64,000 nt of DNA from an uncultured Flavobacteriaceae bacterium (GTDB lineage Bacteria > Bacteroidota > Bacteroidia > Flavobacteriales > Flavobacteriaceae), in the NCBI GenBank assembly GCA_938011315.1, contig CALLUG010000002.1:49175-113174 (forward strand), written 5' to 3'. Under the pieces are notes generated by a model, which ran no database searches, was not told the DNA's origin, and worked only from the letters and a program-made list of their open reading frames with translations. The position numbers and the translations under genes are program-made. Every line of letters starts with the position of its first letter. Position 1 is the first letter of the stretch. This document shows positions 26,934 through 36,389 of the stretch, in pieces.

Positions 26934-28361
26934 TCAATCCTCTTCAAAAGCATCGTTTTTAAAGCCTATTAAATACAAACGTTCTTTAGCTCTAGTAGCT
27001 GCCGTGTATAACCAACGTAGGTAATCTTTATCTATCCCATTAGGCAAGTATGGTTGCTCAACAAACACCGTGTTCCATTGACCTCCTTGTGATTTGTGAC
27101 AGGTTATGGCGTATGAAAACTTTATTTGAAGTGCATTAAAAAACACATTATTCTTTACTTTTAAAAACTTTTTATACTTGCTTGTTTCATCTTCATAATC
27201 TTTCATGACTTCTTGGTATAAGCGGTTTGAGTCCTCATAGGATAGTGATGCTGCGTTTACTTCAATGGTATCTAGCATAACAATGGTTTCAAAAGGTTTC
27301 ATATTGGGATAATCTACCATACGTACTTTTATTTCGGCAAAACGAAAACCATACAATTCTTTAATCGAAAAAATTTCTAACACCTCAATAGTGTCACCAT
27401 TAGCAATAAATCCTGCTTCTGTATTGGGCTTTACCCAAAAATAATTGTTTTTAACCACCATTAGGTAATCTCCTGCATTAAGTTCATTTTCATGAAACAA
27501 AATGCGTGCTCGTATTTGCTCATTATAAGCATTGGCTCGTTTATTAGACCTAACTATAATTGTAGTTTCTTCATTTCCTAAACTACTATAAGCATCCGTG
27601 ATTGCATCAATGATATCGTGACCATCTATTAAGCGAATAATGTCCTTAAAAGGGTTTGTATTAAATTTGAAACTTTCATAAAATGATGTTTGTAAAGCTT
27701 CCCTGAGCAAGGTGGCATTATACAAAATGCCGGAGTCCTTTGCTTGGCGCATTACGGTATCCAGCTCTACAACATTAACTGATTTGTTATAATTTAGGCT
27801 TAAAGTATTTTCATCTAAGGCTGGGCTTAATTGTAGTTTTACAGGAGGTAGTTGTGCCGTGTCACCAATTAGTAATAACTTACAATCATGGCCAGAATAT
27901 ACATACTGAATTAAATCATCTAGTAGTGCTCTACTTTCAAACTGCTTAGATTCTCCTAGGGTATCTGGAATCATTGAAGCTTCATCTACTATAAATAGTG
28001 TTTTTTTGTGCTTATTAGGTTGTAATACAAAGTTTATGGCACCATTAGTATTTTTTTTAGGGTAATATATTTTTTTATGAATTGTAAACGCTTCTTTTTT
28101 GGCGTAGTTAGAAATAACTTTGGCAGCTCTCCCTGTAGGTGCCATTAAAACAGCACTGTACTTTGCTCTCCATAAGTTTGTTACTACAGTGGCTATAATA
28201 GAGGTTTTTCCTGTGCCTGCATACCCTTTTAGTAAATACAATGTATTGGGCGTATTACTAAAAATAAATTTAGAAATTTGATCCAAAACAATGTCTTGCT
28301 TTAACGTAGGTTGAAACGGAAACTGTTGCTTAATTAAAGTATAAAACGTATTGGGAGTCAT
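26934..28361 (-). CDS. RecD-like ATP-dependent DNA helicase (AAA_30 / UvrD_C_2)
   Basis: A 475-residue superfamily 1B helicase with Walker A GYAGTGKTSII (about 45), Walker B FIVDEASMI, motif III LLIGDTAQLPPV and a C-terminal UvrD_C_2 domain with ITCHKSQGGQWNTVFV and YTAATRAKERLYLIG. It lacks RecBCD-specific regions and is a short RecD2/Dda-like enzyme widespread in Bacteroidetes. A role in repair or replication restart is inferred from the family. It is divergent from the membrane protein gene at 28493. Confidence 0.9.
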   Translation of the reverse strand: MTPNTFYTLIKQQFPFQPTLKQDIVLDQISKFIFSNTPNTLYLLKGYAGTGKTSIIATVVTNLWRAKYSAVLMAPTGRAAKVISNYAKKEAFTIHKKIYYPKKNTNGAINFVLQPNKHKKTLFIVDEASMIPDTLGESKQFESRALLDDLIQYVYSGHDCKLLLIGDTAQLPPVKLQLSPALDENTLSLNYNKSVNVVELDTVMRQAKDSGILYNATLLREALQTSFYESFKFNTNPFKDIIRLIDGHDIIDAITDAYSSLGNEETTIIVRSNKRANAYNEQIRARILFHENELNAGDYLMVVKNNYFWVKPNTEAGFIANGDTIEVLEIFSIKELYGFRFAEIKVRMVDYPNMKPFETIVMLDTIEVNAASLSYEDSNRLYQEVMKDYEDETSKYKKFLKVKNNVFFNALQIKFSYAITCHKSQGGQWNTVFVEQPYLPNGIDKDYLRWLYTAATRAKERLYLIGFKNDAFEED

Positions 28362-28392
28362 TAAGAAAAAATGGATATATTCAAATATTTAA

Positions 28393-28420
28393 CAAAGATA
28401 TAAATGATTTTTGTTGACAA
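28393..28420 (-). promoter_or_regulatory. promoter of RecD-like helicase gene
   Basis: TTG (28420-28418) and TATCTTTG (28400-28393) on the minus strand, 17 bp apart, 32 bp before the start codon. On the plus strand TAGATTTG (28447-28454) is a candidate -7 box for the divergent gene at 28493. Confidence 0.5.
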
Positions 28421-28492
28421 TCATTTTCACGAACAAAAAAAAATTGTAGATTTGCTAAAATTGTATTATTAAAAAATAATTTAGACTAAACT

Positions 28493-29221
28493 ATGTTAAT
28501 ACTACTTGTTGTTCTTGTAATTGCTCTTACTGTTGGTATCGTATGGGTTATTGATAGGTATGTTCCTAAGAAAGGAAAGAAATTTGTTTTACCAGTATTA
28601 TGGGGTATTATTATATGGCTTGGATATCTTACTTTTAACTCTATATATGAAGAAATTGAGTTTAACAAAATAAGAGATGACCGTTATGCAAAAGTTATTC
28701 CTAATCTTATAGATATTAGAGATGTGCAATTAGCCCACAAAACAATAGTAGGTACATTTGCTTCAGACTTTGATGGTTTAGTAAAATTTATAGACACAGC
28801 AAGATATACCATAACAGAACGTAGAGATAGCTCTGTAGTAGATAGAGTGTTAACTAGAAGATCTGGAATAGAACAATTTAAAAATATTACTATTATCGAC
28901 ACCTTAGGTACGGTAGCTGTAAAGGATTCTTTGTTTGGTACAGATACGCGCTACAGAACAATGATGAATGTTCCTGCTGGAAAGCCTGGAACTAAATTTA
29001 TATTACAAACAGGGTTTGTACAACAAAATGATATTAAAATCCCTGCCTTTGAGGTTAAAGTTTTGAAGACAGACATATTATTTGATCAGCCACGAGATTT
29101 AATAGCTAAAGAGTTACAAGTAGTCTCTGTAGATCAAGTAAATGGCGATGCAATAAAAGTAGGATCTTTAGAAGAAGTAAATACAAATGGAAATTGGCCA
29201 AAAAATTACACAAAAAAGTAA
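28493..29221 (+). CDS. uncharacterised membrane-anchored protein
   Basis: A 242-residue protein with two N-terminal membrane helices (about 2-20 and 33-50) and a soluble domain (about 60-242) that is probably extracytoplasmic, rich in charged residues and beta-prone (for example RDSSVVDRVLTRRSGIEQFKN). I recognise no catalytic motif. It overlaps the DUF3822 gene by 35 bp and heads a run with DUF3822 and rsmD. It looks like a conserved flavobacterial protein of unknown function. Confidence 0.75.
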   Translation: MLILLVVLVIALTVGIVWVIDRYVPKKGKKFVLPVLWGIIIWLGYLTFNSIYEEIEFNKIRDDRYAKVIPNLIDIRDVQLAHKTIVGTFASDFDGLVKFIDTARYTITERRDSSVVDRVLTRRSGIEQFKNITIIDTLGTVAVKDSLFGTDTRYRTMMNVPAGKPGTKFILQTGFVQQNDIKIPAFEVKVLKTDILFDQPRDLIAKELQVVSVDQVNGDAIKVGSLEEVNTNGNWPKNYTKK

Positions 29222-30029
29222 TAGCATAAATGAACTTGCTAGTCATAAATTGTCCATTCAACTCAGCTTGAATGGACTTTCTTTTTGTGCTTTAAATCAT
29301 ATCACTAAAACATTTGAATATTACAAAACTATAACTTTTGAAAAAAAATTAACTCCCGCAGAAGTCCTAAAGGAGATTGTTTTTATTTTCAATTCAGAAG
29401 TTTTTTTAAAACAACCGTTTGAAAGTATTACGGTTATTCATGAAAATGAATTATCTACACTAGTCCCCAAACCCTTGTTTGACGAAAATTATATTGCAGA
29501 TTACCTAAAATTCAACTCCAAAATACTGAAAACAGATTATATTGCCTACGACAATTTGTTTGTTAACGATAGTGTTAACGTTTACGTACCCTATGTAAAT
29601 ATTAATAACTACTTTTATGACCTGTTTGGCGCTTTTGAATTTAAGCACGTATCATCCATCGTAGTAGAAACCATATTATCTCTAGAAAAGCACGCTACAA
29701 CAAAAAAAGTATATCTCAATGTTTTTAAAACACATTTTCAAATTATAGCTTTAGATAAAAATGAACTTCTTCTTTACAACGCCTTTGAGTACAACACAGA
29801 AGAGGATTTTATATACTACCTCTTATTTACTTTAGAACAATTAACACTTAATCCCGAACAAATAAAAGTTGTTTTAATGGGAGACATAAGTGAAACTGAC
29901 AAAATTTATGACGTCACTTATACCTATATTAAAGAGCTAAGTATTTTTCAACAACAACATAAGTTTAAATTAAATGACACTATAGCGCCATCTATATTTA
30001 ACAATATTGCGCTTACTAATAGTTTTTAA
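29187..30029 (+). CDS. DUF3822 family protein
   Basis: A 280-residue soluble protein of the DUF3822 family, whose fold is suspected to be ASKHA/actin-like and which in Bacteroidetes regularly precedes rsmD. Visible stretches are LSIQLSLNGLSFCAL at the N-terminus, ITVIHENELSTLVPKPLFD and VYLNVFKTHFQIIALD. Its function is unknown. The ATG used here lies inside the upstream gene (35-bp overlap); no better start occurs before the conserved region. It abuts rsmD, whose ATG follows the stop codon directly. Confidence 0.83.
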   Translation: MEIGQKITQKSNSINELASHKLSIQLSLNGLSFCALNHITKTFEYYKTITFEKKLTPAEVLKEIVFIFNSEVFLKQPFESITVIHENELSTLVPKPLFDENYIADYLKFNSKILKTDYIAYDNLFVNDSVNVYVPYVNINNYFYDLFGAFEFKHVSSIVVETILSLEKHATTKKVYLNVFKTHFQIIALDKNELLLYNAFEYNTEEDFIYYLLFTLEQLTLNPEQIKVVLMGDISETDKIYDVTYTYIKELSIFQQQHKFKLNDTIAPSIFNNIALTNSF

Positions 30030-30566
30030 ATGCGAATTATTTCTGGAACTTTTAAAAGCAGGCGTATTACTGCCCCAAAAAAACTACCTGTACGCCCTAC
30101 TACAGATATGGCCAAAGAAGGATTGTTTAATATCCTAAATCACCGATACGACTTTAACGCTATTTCAGTTTTAGACTTATTTTCTGGAACAGGAAATATA
30201 AGTTACGAATTTGCCTCTAGAGGCACAACACAAATTACTGCCGTAGACCAAAACTATGGATGTGTTAAGTTTATTAGCGAAACTTCGCAAACCCTTAATA
30301 TGCCTATTGTGGTAATAAAGCAAAATGTGTATAAATTTTTAGCAAGCACCCAGCAAAAATCAACAATCATCTTTGCCGATCCACCTTACGAGTTTTCTAC
30401 AGAAGAGTTTTCTAAACTTCCCGAACTCGTTTTTAATAACCAATTATTAGCAAACGAAGGGCTTTTAATTATCGAACATTCCAAAAATACAGATTTATCT
30501 CACAATACTCAGTACAGCCACTCTAAAGGGTATGGAGGCAATATGTTTAGCTTTTTTGAATATTAG
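30030..30566 (+). CDS. rsmD: 16S rRNA (guanine966-N2)-methyltransferase RsmD
   Basis: A 178-residue methyltransferase for G966 of 16S rRNA. The N-terminal MRIISGTFKSRRI and VRPTTDMAKEGLFNIL, the SAM motif VLDLFSGTGNISYEFASRG and the catalytic (D/N)PPY motif in FADPPYEF are all present. Length is normal. It is translationally linked to DUF3822 and ends just before a strong bidirectional hairpin shared with rnpB. Confidence 0.95.
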   Translation: MRIISGTFKSRRITAPKKLPVRPTTDMAKEGLFNILNHRYDFNAISVLDLFSGTGNISYEFASRGTTQITAVDQNYGCVKFISETSQTLNMPIVVIKQNVYKFLASTQQKSTIIFADPPYEFSTEEFSKLPELVFNNQLLANEGLLIIEHSKNTDLSHNTQYSHSKGYGGNMFSFFEY

Positions 30567-30576
30567 CCTTTAAAAA

Positions 30577-30610
30577 AAAACTCTTTTTAAAATAAATTAA
30601 AAAGAGTTTT
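30577..30610. terminator. bidirectional terminator between rsmD and rnpB
   Basis: A perfect 14-bp stem AAAACTCTTTTTAA/TTAAAAAGAGTTTT with the 6-nt loop AATAAA. It stands between convergent rsmD (+) and rnpB (-) and has suitable U-tracts in both directions. Confidence 0.85.
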
Positions 30611-30616
30611 ATAATT

Positions 30617-30925
30617 AAGTAAATCTATAAGCCGAATTCTGTATTTCGATATTTCGAAACCCTTATCATTTATCTACATTTACTGTTACCAGCAAACTTT
30701 AGCTGCCTACCCTCCAACAATCGAGCGTGCAGCCCTCAAACATTGGTATACATGGCATTGCACCACATAGAGTTTACCTGATTTCACTACAGCATTATCT
30801 GTACATTCTTTCTGTTGCACTTTTCCTAGTTTTACAACTGGTGGCCGTTAACCACTATGTTTGCACTACGGTGTTCGGACTTTCCTAACCAAAGACATGC
30901 TTTAGCTCGATAAGGCAATTTACTT
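30617..30925 (-). ncRNA. rnpB: RNase P RNA
   Basis: The minus strand carries the conserved core of bacterial RNase P RNA, the ribozyme that trims tRNA 5' ends. The 5' part has GGAAAGTCCGAACACC and the 3' part AGATAAATGATAAGGG and ACAGAATTCGGCTTAT. The ends are fixed by helix P1: AAGTAAAT at the 5' end (30925-30918) pairs with ATTTACTT at the 3' end (30624-30617). At about 309 nt it is a compact type A molecule. A TACATTTG -7 box (30937-30930) ends 5 bp before the predicted 5' end. Confidence 0.93.
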
Positions 30926-30929
30926 ATAA

Positions 30930-30937
30930 CAAATGTA
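30930..30937 (-). promoter_or_regulatory. -7 box of rnpB promoter
   Basis: TACATTTG on the minus strand is an exact TAnnTTTG match placed 5 bp before the structurally predicted 5' end of RNase P RNA, which supports it as the start region. Confidence 0.6.
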
Positions 30938-31013
30938 CTACTCTAAAGTCTTATTATGTTAATAACTATCTATAAAATGAAAAATAATACTAAAAATAAT
31001 AAAACTGATTTTT

Positions 31014-31021
31014 TAACTTTG
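31014..31021 (+). promoter_or_regulatory. -7 box upstream of dnaX
   Basis: TAACTTTG exactly fits TAnnTTTG, 48 bp before the dnaX TTG start. No clear -33 element was seen. Confidence 0.4.
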
Positions 31022-31069
31022 TTACTTATGCTTTGTGCCGCTACATTGCTATAAACTTAAAATTTAATT

Positions 31070-32767
31070 TTGGAACATTTTGTTGTCTCTGCGCGAAAAT
31101 ACAGACCACAAACATTTAAAGATGTTGTGGGGCAACAAGCTATTACCGATACATTACAAAATGCCATAAAAAATAATCACTTAGCACAAGCCCTACTCTT
31201 TACAGGTCCTCGTGGCGTTGGCAAAACCACCTGCGCACGTATTTTGGCAAAAATGATTAATAGTAAAGCGCTAGGAAATAATGATGATGAAGATTTTGCA
31301 TTTAATATTTTTGAGTTAGACGCCGCTTCTAACAATTCTGTAGACGATATTAGAAGTTTAACCGACCAAGTTCGAATCCCCCCACAAGTAGGCAAGTACA
31401 AAGTTTATATTATAGATGAGGTACACATGCTGTCACAATCTGCCTTTAATGCGTTTTTAAAAACCTTAGAGGAACCTCCTGCACATTGCATTTTTATATT
31501 AGCAACCACAGAAAAACACAAAATAATACCCACAATCCTGTCGCGTTGCCAAATATTTGATTTCAAACGCATTACCATTAAAGATGCTACAGCATACTTA
31601 AAGTACATTGCCACACAACAAGGCATAACGGCAGACGATGACGCACTGCATATCATTGCACAAAAAGCAGATGGCGCTATGCGAGATGCCTTGTCAATAT
31701 TTGATAGAGTTATTAGTTTTTCTGGAAACAAACTAACAAGACAAGCTGTTACAGAAAACCTAAACGTACTAGACTATGAAACCTATATTACAAGTACAAA
31801 TTTAATTTTAGATAATAATATTCCCGAATTATTATTACAACTAAATACTACTTTAGCTAAGGGTTTTGACGCTCATCATTATATTATTGGTCTTGCGTCT
31901 CATTTTAGAGACTTGTTAGTGAGTAAAACCCCCGAAACAATAACACTGTTAGACGTTGGTGAGCAAACTAAAAAAAAATATATACAACAAGCCCAACAAA
32001 CAAGTCAACCCTTTTTGCTAGAAGCCATACAAATTGCTAACGATTGCGATTTGAAATATAAAACGAGTAAAAATCAACGCTTACTCATCGAATTAGCATT
32101 AATGCAACTTGCCTCTATCAACTTTGATGGAGAAAAAAAAAAGTCTAAACACTTTATAATTCCAGCATCATATTTTAAAAAACAAGACATCACTCCTACT
32201 AGTCTTGCCTCTAATACTAAAAAAGAAATTACCAATACAAAAACTAATGTTTCAGAACTCAAGCCTAAAGAAATTGAAACGCCAAAGATAACTTTAGATA
32301 AGAAACTCAAAGTAACTTCTGGCTTATCTTTAAGTAGTATTAAAAAGAAAAAAGAACATCTTAGTAAACAAATAAATGCGACCGTTAATAATGTCGATTT
32401 ACCTACAGAGACATTTACAGAAGCAGATATGCTAAAGTATTGGAGTACATTTGTTACAAAAACAGAGCAAAAGGGACTGCATAACTTAGCCTCTATTTTA
32501 GGTATTGACCGTCCAAAACTAGAAGGCAATACCATTTGTTTAGAATTCCCTAATGAAACAAATAAAATTGAACTCGAAAGACAACAATACGATTTGCTTA
32601 AATTTTTAAGACATAAACTCAATAATCATAGTATTAATCTATCCATTACTGTAAACGAAGTTATGGAAAAAAAATACGCGTACACTCCTTCGGAAAAATT
32701 TGAAAAACTAAAAAGCAAAAATGCAGATATAGAATTATTGCGCCGTACGTTTGACTTAGATTTTTAA
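31070..32767 (+). CDS. dnaX: DNA polymerase III subunit gamma/tau
   Basis: A 565-residue clamp-loader ATPase of the replicative polymerase. It has the N-terminal ARKYRPQTFKDVVGQ, Walker A GPRGVGKTTCARIL (about 44-57), Walker B IIDEVHMLS and the SRC arginine finger in PTILSRCQIFDFKR. The usual four-cysteine zinc module between Walker A and ELDAASN is absent; a short acidic loop replaces it. The C-terminal half is variable and lysine-rich. The start is TTG, as no ATG precedes the conserved N-terminus. I saw no slippery A-run that would suggest a gamma form. Confidence 0.94.
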   Translation: MEHFVVSARKYRPQTFKDVVGQQAITDTLQNAIKNNHLAQALLFTGPRGVGKTTCARILAKMINSKALGNNDDEDFAFNIFELDAASNNSVDDIRSLTDQVRIPPQVGKYKVYIIDEVHMLSQSAFNAFLKTLEEPPAHCIFILATTEKHKIIPTILSRCQIFDFKRITIKDATAYLKYIATQQGITADDDALHIIAQKADGAMRDALSIFDRVISFSGNKLTRQAVTENLNVLDYETYITSTNLILDNNIPELLLQLNTTLAKGFDAHHYIIGLASHFRDLLVSKTPETITLLDVGEQTKKKYIQQAQQTSQPFLLEAIQIANDCDLKYKTSKNQRLLIELALMQLASINFDGEKKKSKHFIIPASYFKKQDITPTSLASNTKKEITNTKTNVSELKPKEIETPKITLDKKLKVTSGLSLSSIKKKKEHLSKQINATVNNVDLPTETFTEADMLKYWSTFVTKTEQKGLHNLASILGIDRPKLEGNTICLEFPNETNKIELERQQYDLLKFLRHKLNNHSINLSITVNEVMEKKYAYTPSEKFEKLKSKNADIELLRRTFDLDF

Positions 32768-32805
32768 TATTTGCAAAATAATAATTACACCTTACAAATG
32801 CCGTT

Positions 32806-33387
32806 ATGCTAGGATTAAAATTACCAACAGACCCACGCTGGGTAAATATTGTAGAGAAAAATATAAAAGACATTTTAACAGATCATGCCTTTTGCGAACA
32901 AAAAGCAGCTAGCACTGCAATATCTCTAATTGTTAGCTTTCCTGAATATACCGATTTAGTTAACGAGATGACTTTATTGGTAAAGGAAGAGATAAGTCAT
33001 TTTAAAATGGTACACGATCGTATTATTGCCAGAGGATGGGTTTTGGGTCGTGATCGTAAAGATGACTATGTTTTGCAATTAGTAACGTTTTTTCCTAAGG
33101 GAGGAAGCAGAACTACACAACTGATACATCGATTATTGTATGCCGCCTTAATCGAAGCTAGAAGTTGCGAGCGTTTTAGACTACTGTCCGAAGCATTGGA
33201 GGATCCTGAACTAGCTAATTTCTACAAAAATCTAATGGTAAGCGAAGCTAATCATTATACCATGTTTTTGGGCTTTGCAAGACAATACGGCGATAGAGAT
33301 GTGGTCGATAAAAAGTGGAAGCAACTTTTAGAATATGAAGCAAAACTTATGAAAAACTTAAGTGTTTCGAGCAGCATACACGGCTAA
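32806..33387 (+). CDS. miaE: tRNA-(ms2io6A)-hydroxylase MiaE
   Basis: A 193-residue ferritin-like non-heme di-iron monooxygenase that hydroxylates the isopentenyl group of ms2i6A at position 37 of tRNAs. The iron ligands are seen in FCEQKAAS, the EEISHF motif (about 66), EARSCERFRLL and SEANHYTMFL. Length is normal for the bacterial family. Its 3' end overlaps ppx by 4 bp, tail to tail. The 38-bp gap after dnaX suggests a shared transcript. Confidence 0.92.
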   Translation: MLGLKLPTDPRWVNIVEKNIKDILTDHAFCEQKAASTAISLIVSFPEYTDLVNEMTLLVKEEISHFKMVHDRIIARGWVLGRDRKDDYVLQLVTFFPKGGSRTTQLIHRLLYAALIEARSCERFRLLSEALEDPELANFYKNLMVSEANHYTMFLGFARQYGDRDVVDKKWKQLLEYEAKLMKNLSVSSSIHG

Positions 33388-34298
33388 TTTAATGTTTTGC
33401 CTGTAATCGTTTTAAAATACATACTTTTAATAATCCCATCGGACAATCCTATTTTAGGAACATAAATGTATTTGGATTGACTCCACTTCATAACAGATAA
33501 GTAAATGCGTGAGGCGTGTATAATAACATCTGCTCGGTCTTGGTTTAGGTCTAATTTTGTAATACGCTCTTCGTAACTATAAGCGTTAAGCAATTTGTAG
33601 TAGGAGCTCAAATAAAAATAAGTTAACGGTTCTCCAATAGTTTTTCCAGAAAGTTTAAAAAGCTTATTAATATTGCCTCCAAAACCAATAGCATTAACAG
33701 AGTCATAGGGTTTTGTATTGGTTTTTATCCAATCTTCTAGCATTAACCAATCGGTGTTTGTTACAATATTATTTAAGAGTCTAACGGTTCCTATCTTAAA
33801 GGATTTCGACCTTACTGTTTTCCCTTTATTAACGAGTGTGAGTTCTGTACTACCACCACCAACATCTATGTATAAATAGGTTTTTGTTTCGTCTATAAAT
33901 TCGTTTAAATCTGTTTGTGCAATAATTGCTGCTTCTTCTTTTCCATTAATAATATCGATAGCAATGTCTGTTTTATTCAAAATTTTTTGCACAACATCTT
34001 TTTTGTTAATCGCTTCTCGCATAGCAGAGGTCGCACAAGCCTTATAGTATTCTACTTTATTAATTTTCATTAACAACCTAAAAGCCTGCATAGTATCAAT
34101 CATGCGATCTGTATTTGTTTTCGATATTTTTTTAGTTAAAAACACATCGGCACCTAGGCGCACAGGGACTCTAATTAAAGAACTTTTTTTAAAACGTATG
34201 GGTTCATTTGCTTCTTCAATAATATTAGCAATTAAAAGTCTAATTGCATTGGAGCCAATATCTATTGCAGCATATTTTTTTATAGATATTGTACTCAT
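33384..34298 (-). CDS. ppx: exopolyphosphatase/Ppx-GppA phosphatase, short form
   Basis: A 304-residue actin-like ASKHA phosphatase, with AAIDIGSNAIRLLIANI and the phosphate-binding LYIDVGGGSTELTLV. It is much shorter than E. coli Ppx (over 500 residues): only the two N-terminal domains are present. Its ATG directly follows the ppk1 stop, so the two make an operon whose products synthesise and degrade polyphosphate. It could instead act on (p)ppGpp-type substrates, as GppA does. Confidence 0.88.
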   Translation of the reverse strand: MSTISIKKYAAIDIGSNAIRLLIANIIEEANEPIRFKKSSLIRVPVRLGADVFLTKKISKTNTDRMIDTMQAFRLLMKINKVEYYKACATSAMREAINKKDVVQKILNKTDIAIDIINGKEEAAIIAQTDLNEFIDETKTYLYIDVGGGSTELTLVNKGKTVRSKSFKIGTVRLLNNIVTNTDWLMLEDWIKTNTKPYDSVNAIGFGGNINKLFKLSGKTIGEPLTYFYLSSYYKLLNAYSYEERITKLDLNQDRADVIIHASRIYLSVMKWSQSKYIYVPKIGLSDGIIKSMYFKTITGKTLN

Positions 34299-36362
34299 TT
34301 AAGGTCTCATTTTTTTTAGGTAATACTCATAGGTTTCGAACTGAGATCTATGTTTGGTTAGAGCATTAGTTTTGTATTGGTTTGCAGATTCAGTGTTTAT
34401 TATACGAGCTTTAACATTATCGTTCCAACAAATTGTAAAGATATCTATAAGTTCTTGCTTAATATCATCATCCAAAATAGGACAGCTTACTTCTACTCTG
34501 TTATCTATATTTCGTGTCATCCAGTCGGCAGATGAGATAAATACTTTGGGTTTATCATCGCCAAAAATATATAACCTTGTGTGCTCAAGAAATTTGTCGA
34601 CAATACTTATAACTTCTATATTTTCGCTCATATTAGGAACTCCTGGAACTAAGCAACAAATACCGCGAACAATCATTTGTATTTTTACTCCTGCATTACT
34701 AGCCTCATATAGTTTATCAATCATTTTATAGCTAGAAATGCTATTCATCTTGAGCTTTATGGTGGCTTTATTTCCTAATTGAGCTTTTGTTATTTCTTCG
34801 TCTATAAGTTCAAACAACTTAGCTTCTGTATAATGCGGGGAGGTTATAATATATCTATACTTATAAATACGGTAATGCGTATCTAAAAAGTCAAAAACTT
34901 TATCGATATCTTTTAATATTTTTTGATTGGAAGTTAGTAGAGTAAAATCAGTATATATTTTTGCTGTAGATTCGTTAAAGTTTCCAGTACTAATAAAACC
35001 ATATCGTTTCATTTTATCATCTTCTTGTCTTTCAACAACACACATTTTACTATGTACTTTAAGACCTTTAACTCCAAAAATTAATTCAATGCCTTCGGCT
35101 TGCATTTGCTCGGCGTAATCAATATTAGCTTGTTCATCAAAACGAGCTTGTAACTCAATAGAAACTGTTACTTTTTTTCCATTTTTAGCAGCGTTTATTA
35201 AGGCACTTGCCACGTGCGATATTTTTGCTAGTCTATAAATCGTGATTTTTATTGTTCTCACTTTCGGGTCTAGAGCTGCTTCGTTTAAAAATTTTATGAT
35301 ATAAGAGAAGGTATGATATGGGGTATATAGTAAAAAATCTTTTTTGGCAACTGCGGTAAAAATATTTTTTTGTAAACTTAGATTGCAAATAGGTAGAGGC
35401 TTTATTTTTTGATATAGCAAATCCTTTCGCCCCAAACTTGGAAAACCAATATAGTCTCTCCTATTGTGATATTTGCCTCCAGGAATAAGACTATCTGTTG
35501 ATGCAATTCCCATTTTATTCAATAAATAATTTAGGGTATCTTGTTCTATATTTTTATCATAAACGAAGCGTACAGGGTCGCCTATTTTTCTGTCTTTAAC
35601 ACTATCCTCTATTTTTTGTAAATAACTCTTACTCATATCACTATCAAAATCAAGCTCACCGTCTCTAGTAATTTTAATCATACTTGCTGATATACTTTGA
35701 TAGCTAAATATACTAAATATTTCTCCTAGAAAAAGACGAATTAAATCATCTACTATAATAATGTAATCTTTATTATCCTCTTTAGGTAATACTACAAAAC
35801 GATTAATACGCTTAGGAATTTCAATTAATGCAAATTGATTTTCAGTATCGGCAATAGTCATTTTTACAGCTAAGTATGCCGCCGTGTCTACTAACACAGG
35901 TAACTTTACCTCATCGTTTAAGATAATAGTTGTTAGGGCTGGGCTTATATTTTTGTAAAAGTATGATTTTAGGTAATCGTATTGTTGTGTCGTGATTTCT
36001 TTTTCTTTTAATAAAAAAATATGTTCTTTTTTAAGAGTATTCCATATTCCATCTAATGTTTTTAGGCTTTCTTCTTGTTGTTTTATAACGACTTGCGTAA
36101 TTAGTTTTAGTAAGGCTGTAGCTTTTATTCCACCTAGTGCGTTTTTACCACTTTTACCAGCTTGTTCAATTCTTTTCACGGTAGCATATCTAACCTTAAA
36201 AAACTCATCTAAATTATTTGAAAAAATTCCTATAAAACGCAATCGCTCTATTAGTGGAACATGAGCATCTGCTGCTTCCTGCAAAACTCTTGCATTAAAA
36301 TCCAACCAACTGATTTCGCGATTTATATATTTGTGTTTTTGTAACTTAACCGTATTTATCAT
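34299..36362 (-). CDS. ppk1: polyphosphate kinase 1
   Basis: A 687-residue PPK1 that reversibly polymerises ATP gamma-phosphate into polyphosphate. The N-terminal domain begins YINREISWLDFNARVLQEA. The two catalytic histidines are in GLKVHSKMCVVER (the autophosphorylated one) and FLEHTRLYIFG. Further family stretches are TIKITIYRLA and FISTGNFNESTAKIYTD. Length is normal. It is followed immediately by ppx, with no spacer. Confidence 0.96.
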   Translation of the reverse strand: MINTVKLQKHKYINREISWLDFNARVLQEAADAHVPLIERLRFIGIFSNNLDEFFKVRYATVKRIEQAGKSGKNALGGIKATALLKLITQVVIKQQEESLKTLDGIWNTLKKEHIFLLKEKEITTQQYDYLKSYFYKNISPALTTIILNDEVKLPVLVDTAAYLAVKMTIADTENQFALIEIPKRINRFVVLPKEDNKDYIIIVDDLIRLFLGEIFSIFSYQSISASMIKITRDGELDFDSDMSKSYLQKIEDSVKDRKIGDPVRFVYDKNIEQDTLNYLLNKMGIASTDSLIPGGKYHNRRDYIGFPSLGRKDLLYQKIKPLPICNLSLQKNIFTAVAKKDFLLYTPYHTFSYIIKFLNEAALDPKVRTIKITIYRLAKISHVASALINAAKNGKKVTVSIELQARFDEQANIDYAEQMQAEGIELIFGVKGLKVHSKMCVVERQEDDKMKRYGFISTGNFNESTAKIYTDFTLLTSNQKILKDIDKVFDFLDTHYRIYKYRYIITSPHYTEAKLFELIDEEITKAQLGNKATIKLKMNSISSYKMIDKLYEASNAGVKIQMIVRGICCLVPGVPNMSENIEVISIVDKFLEHTRLYIFGDDKPKVFISSADWMTRNIDNRVEVSCPILDDDIKQELIDIFTICWNDNVKARIINTESANQYKTNALTKHRSQFETYEYYLKKMRP

Positions 36363-36389
36363 ATTCGCTTAGTTTAAAAATAACATTAT

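Noticed and set aside
32074..32622. 182-codon minus-strand frame opposite dnaX
   Set aside because: Long because dnaX is lysine-rich and low in GC; the translation is Ser/Leu/Phe-rich with no domain, and dnaX is certain.
34354..34731. 125-codon plus-strand frame opposite ppk1
   Set aside because: Antisense shadow of the conserved ppk1 C-terminal region.
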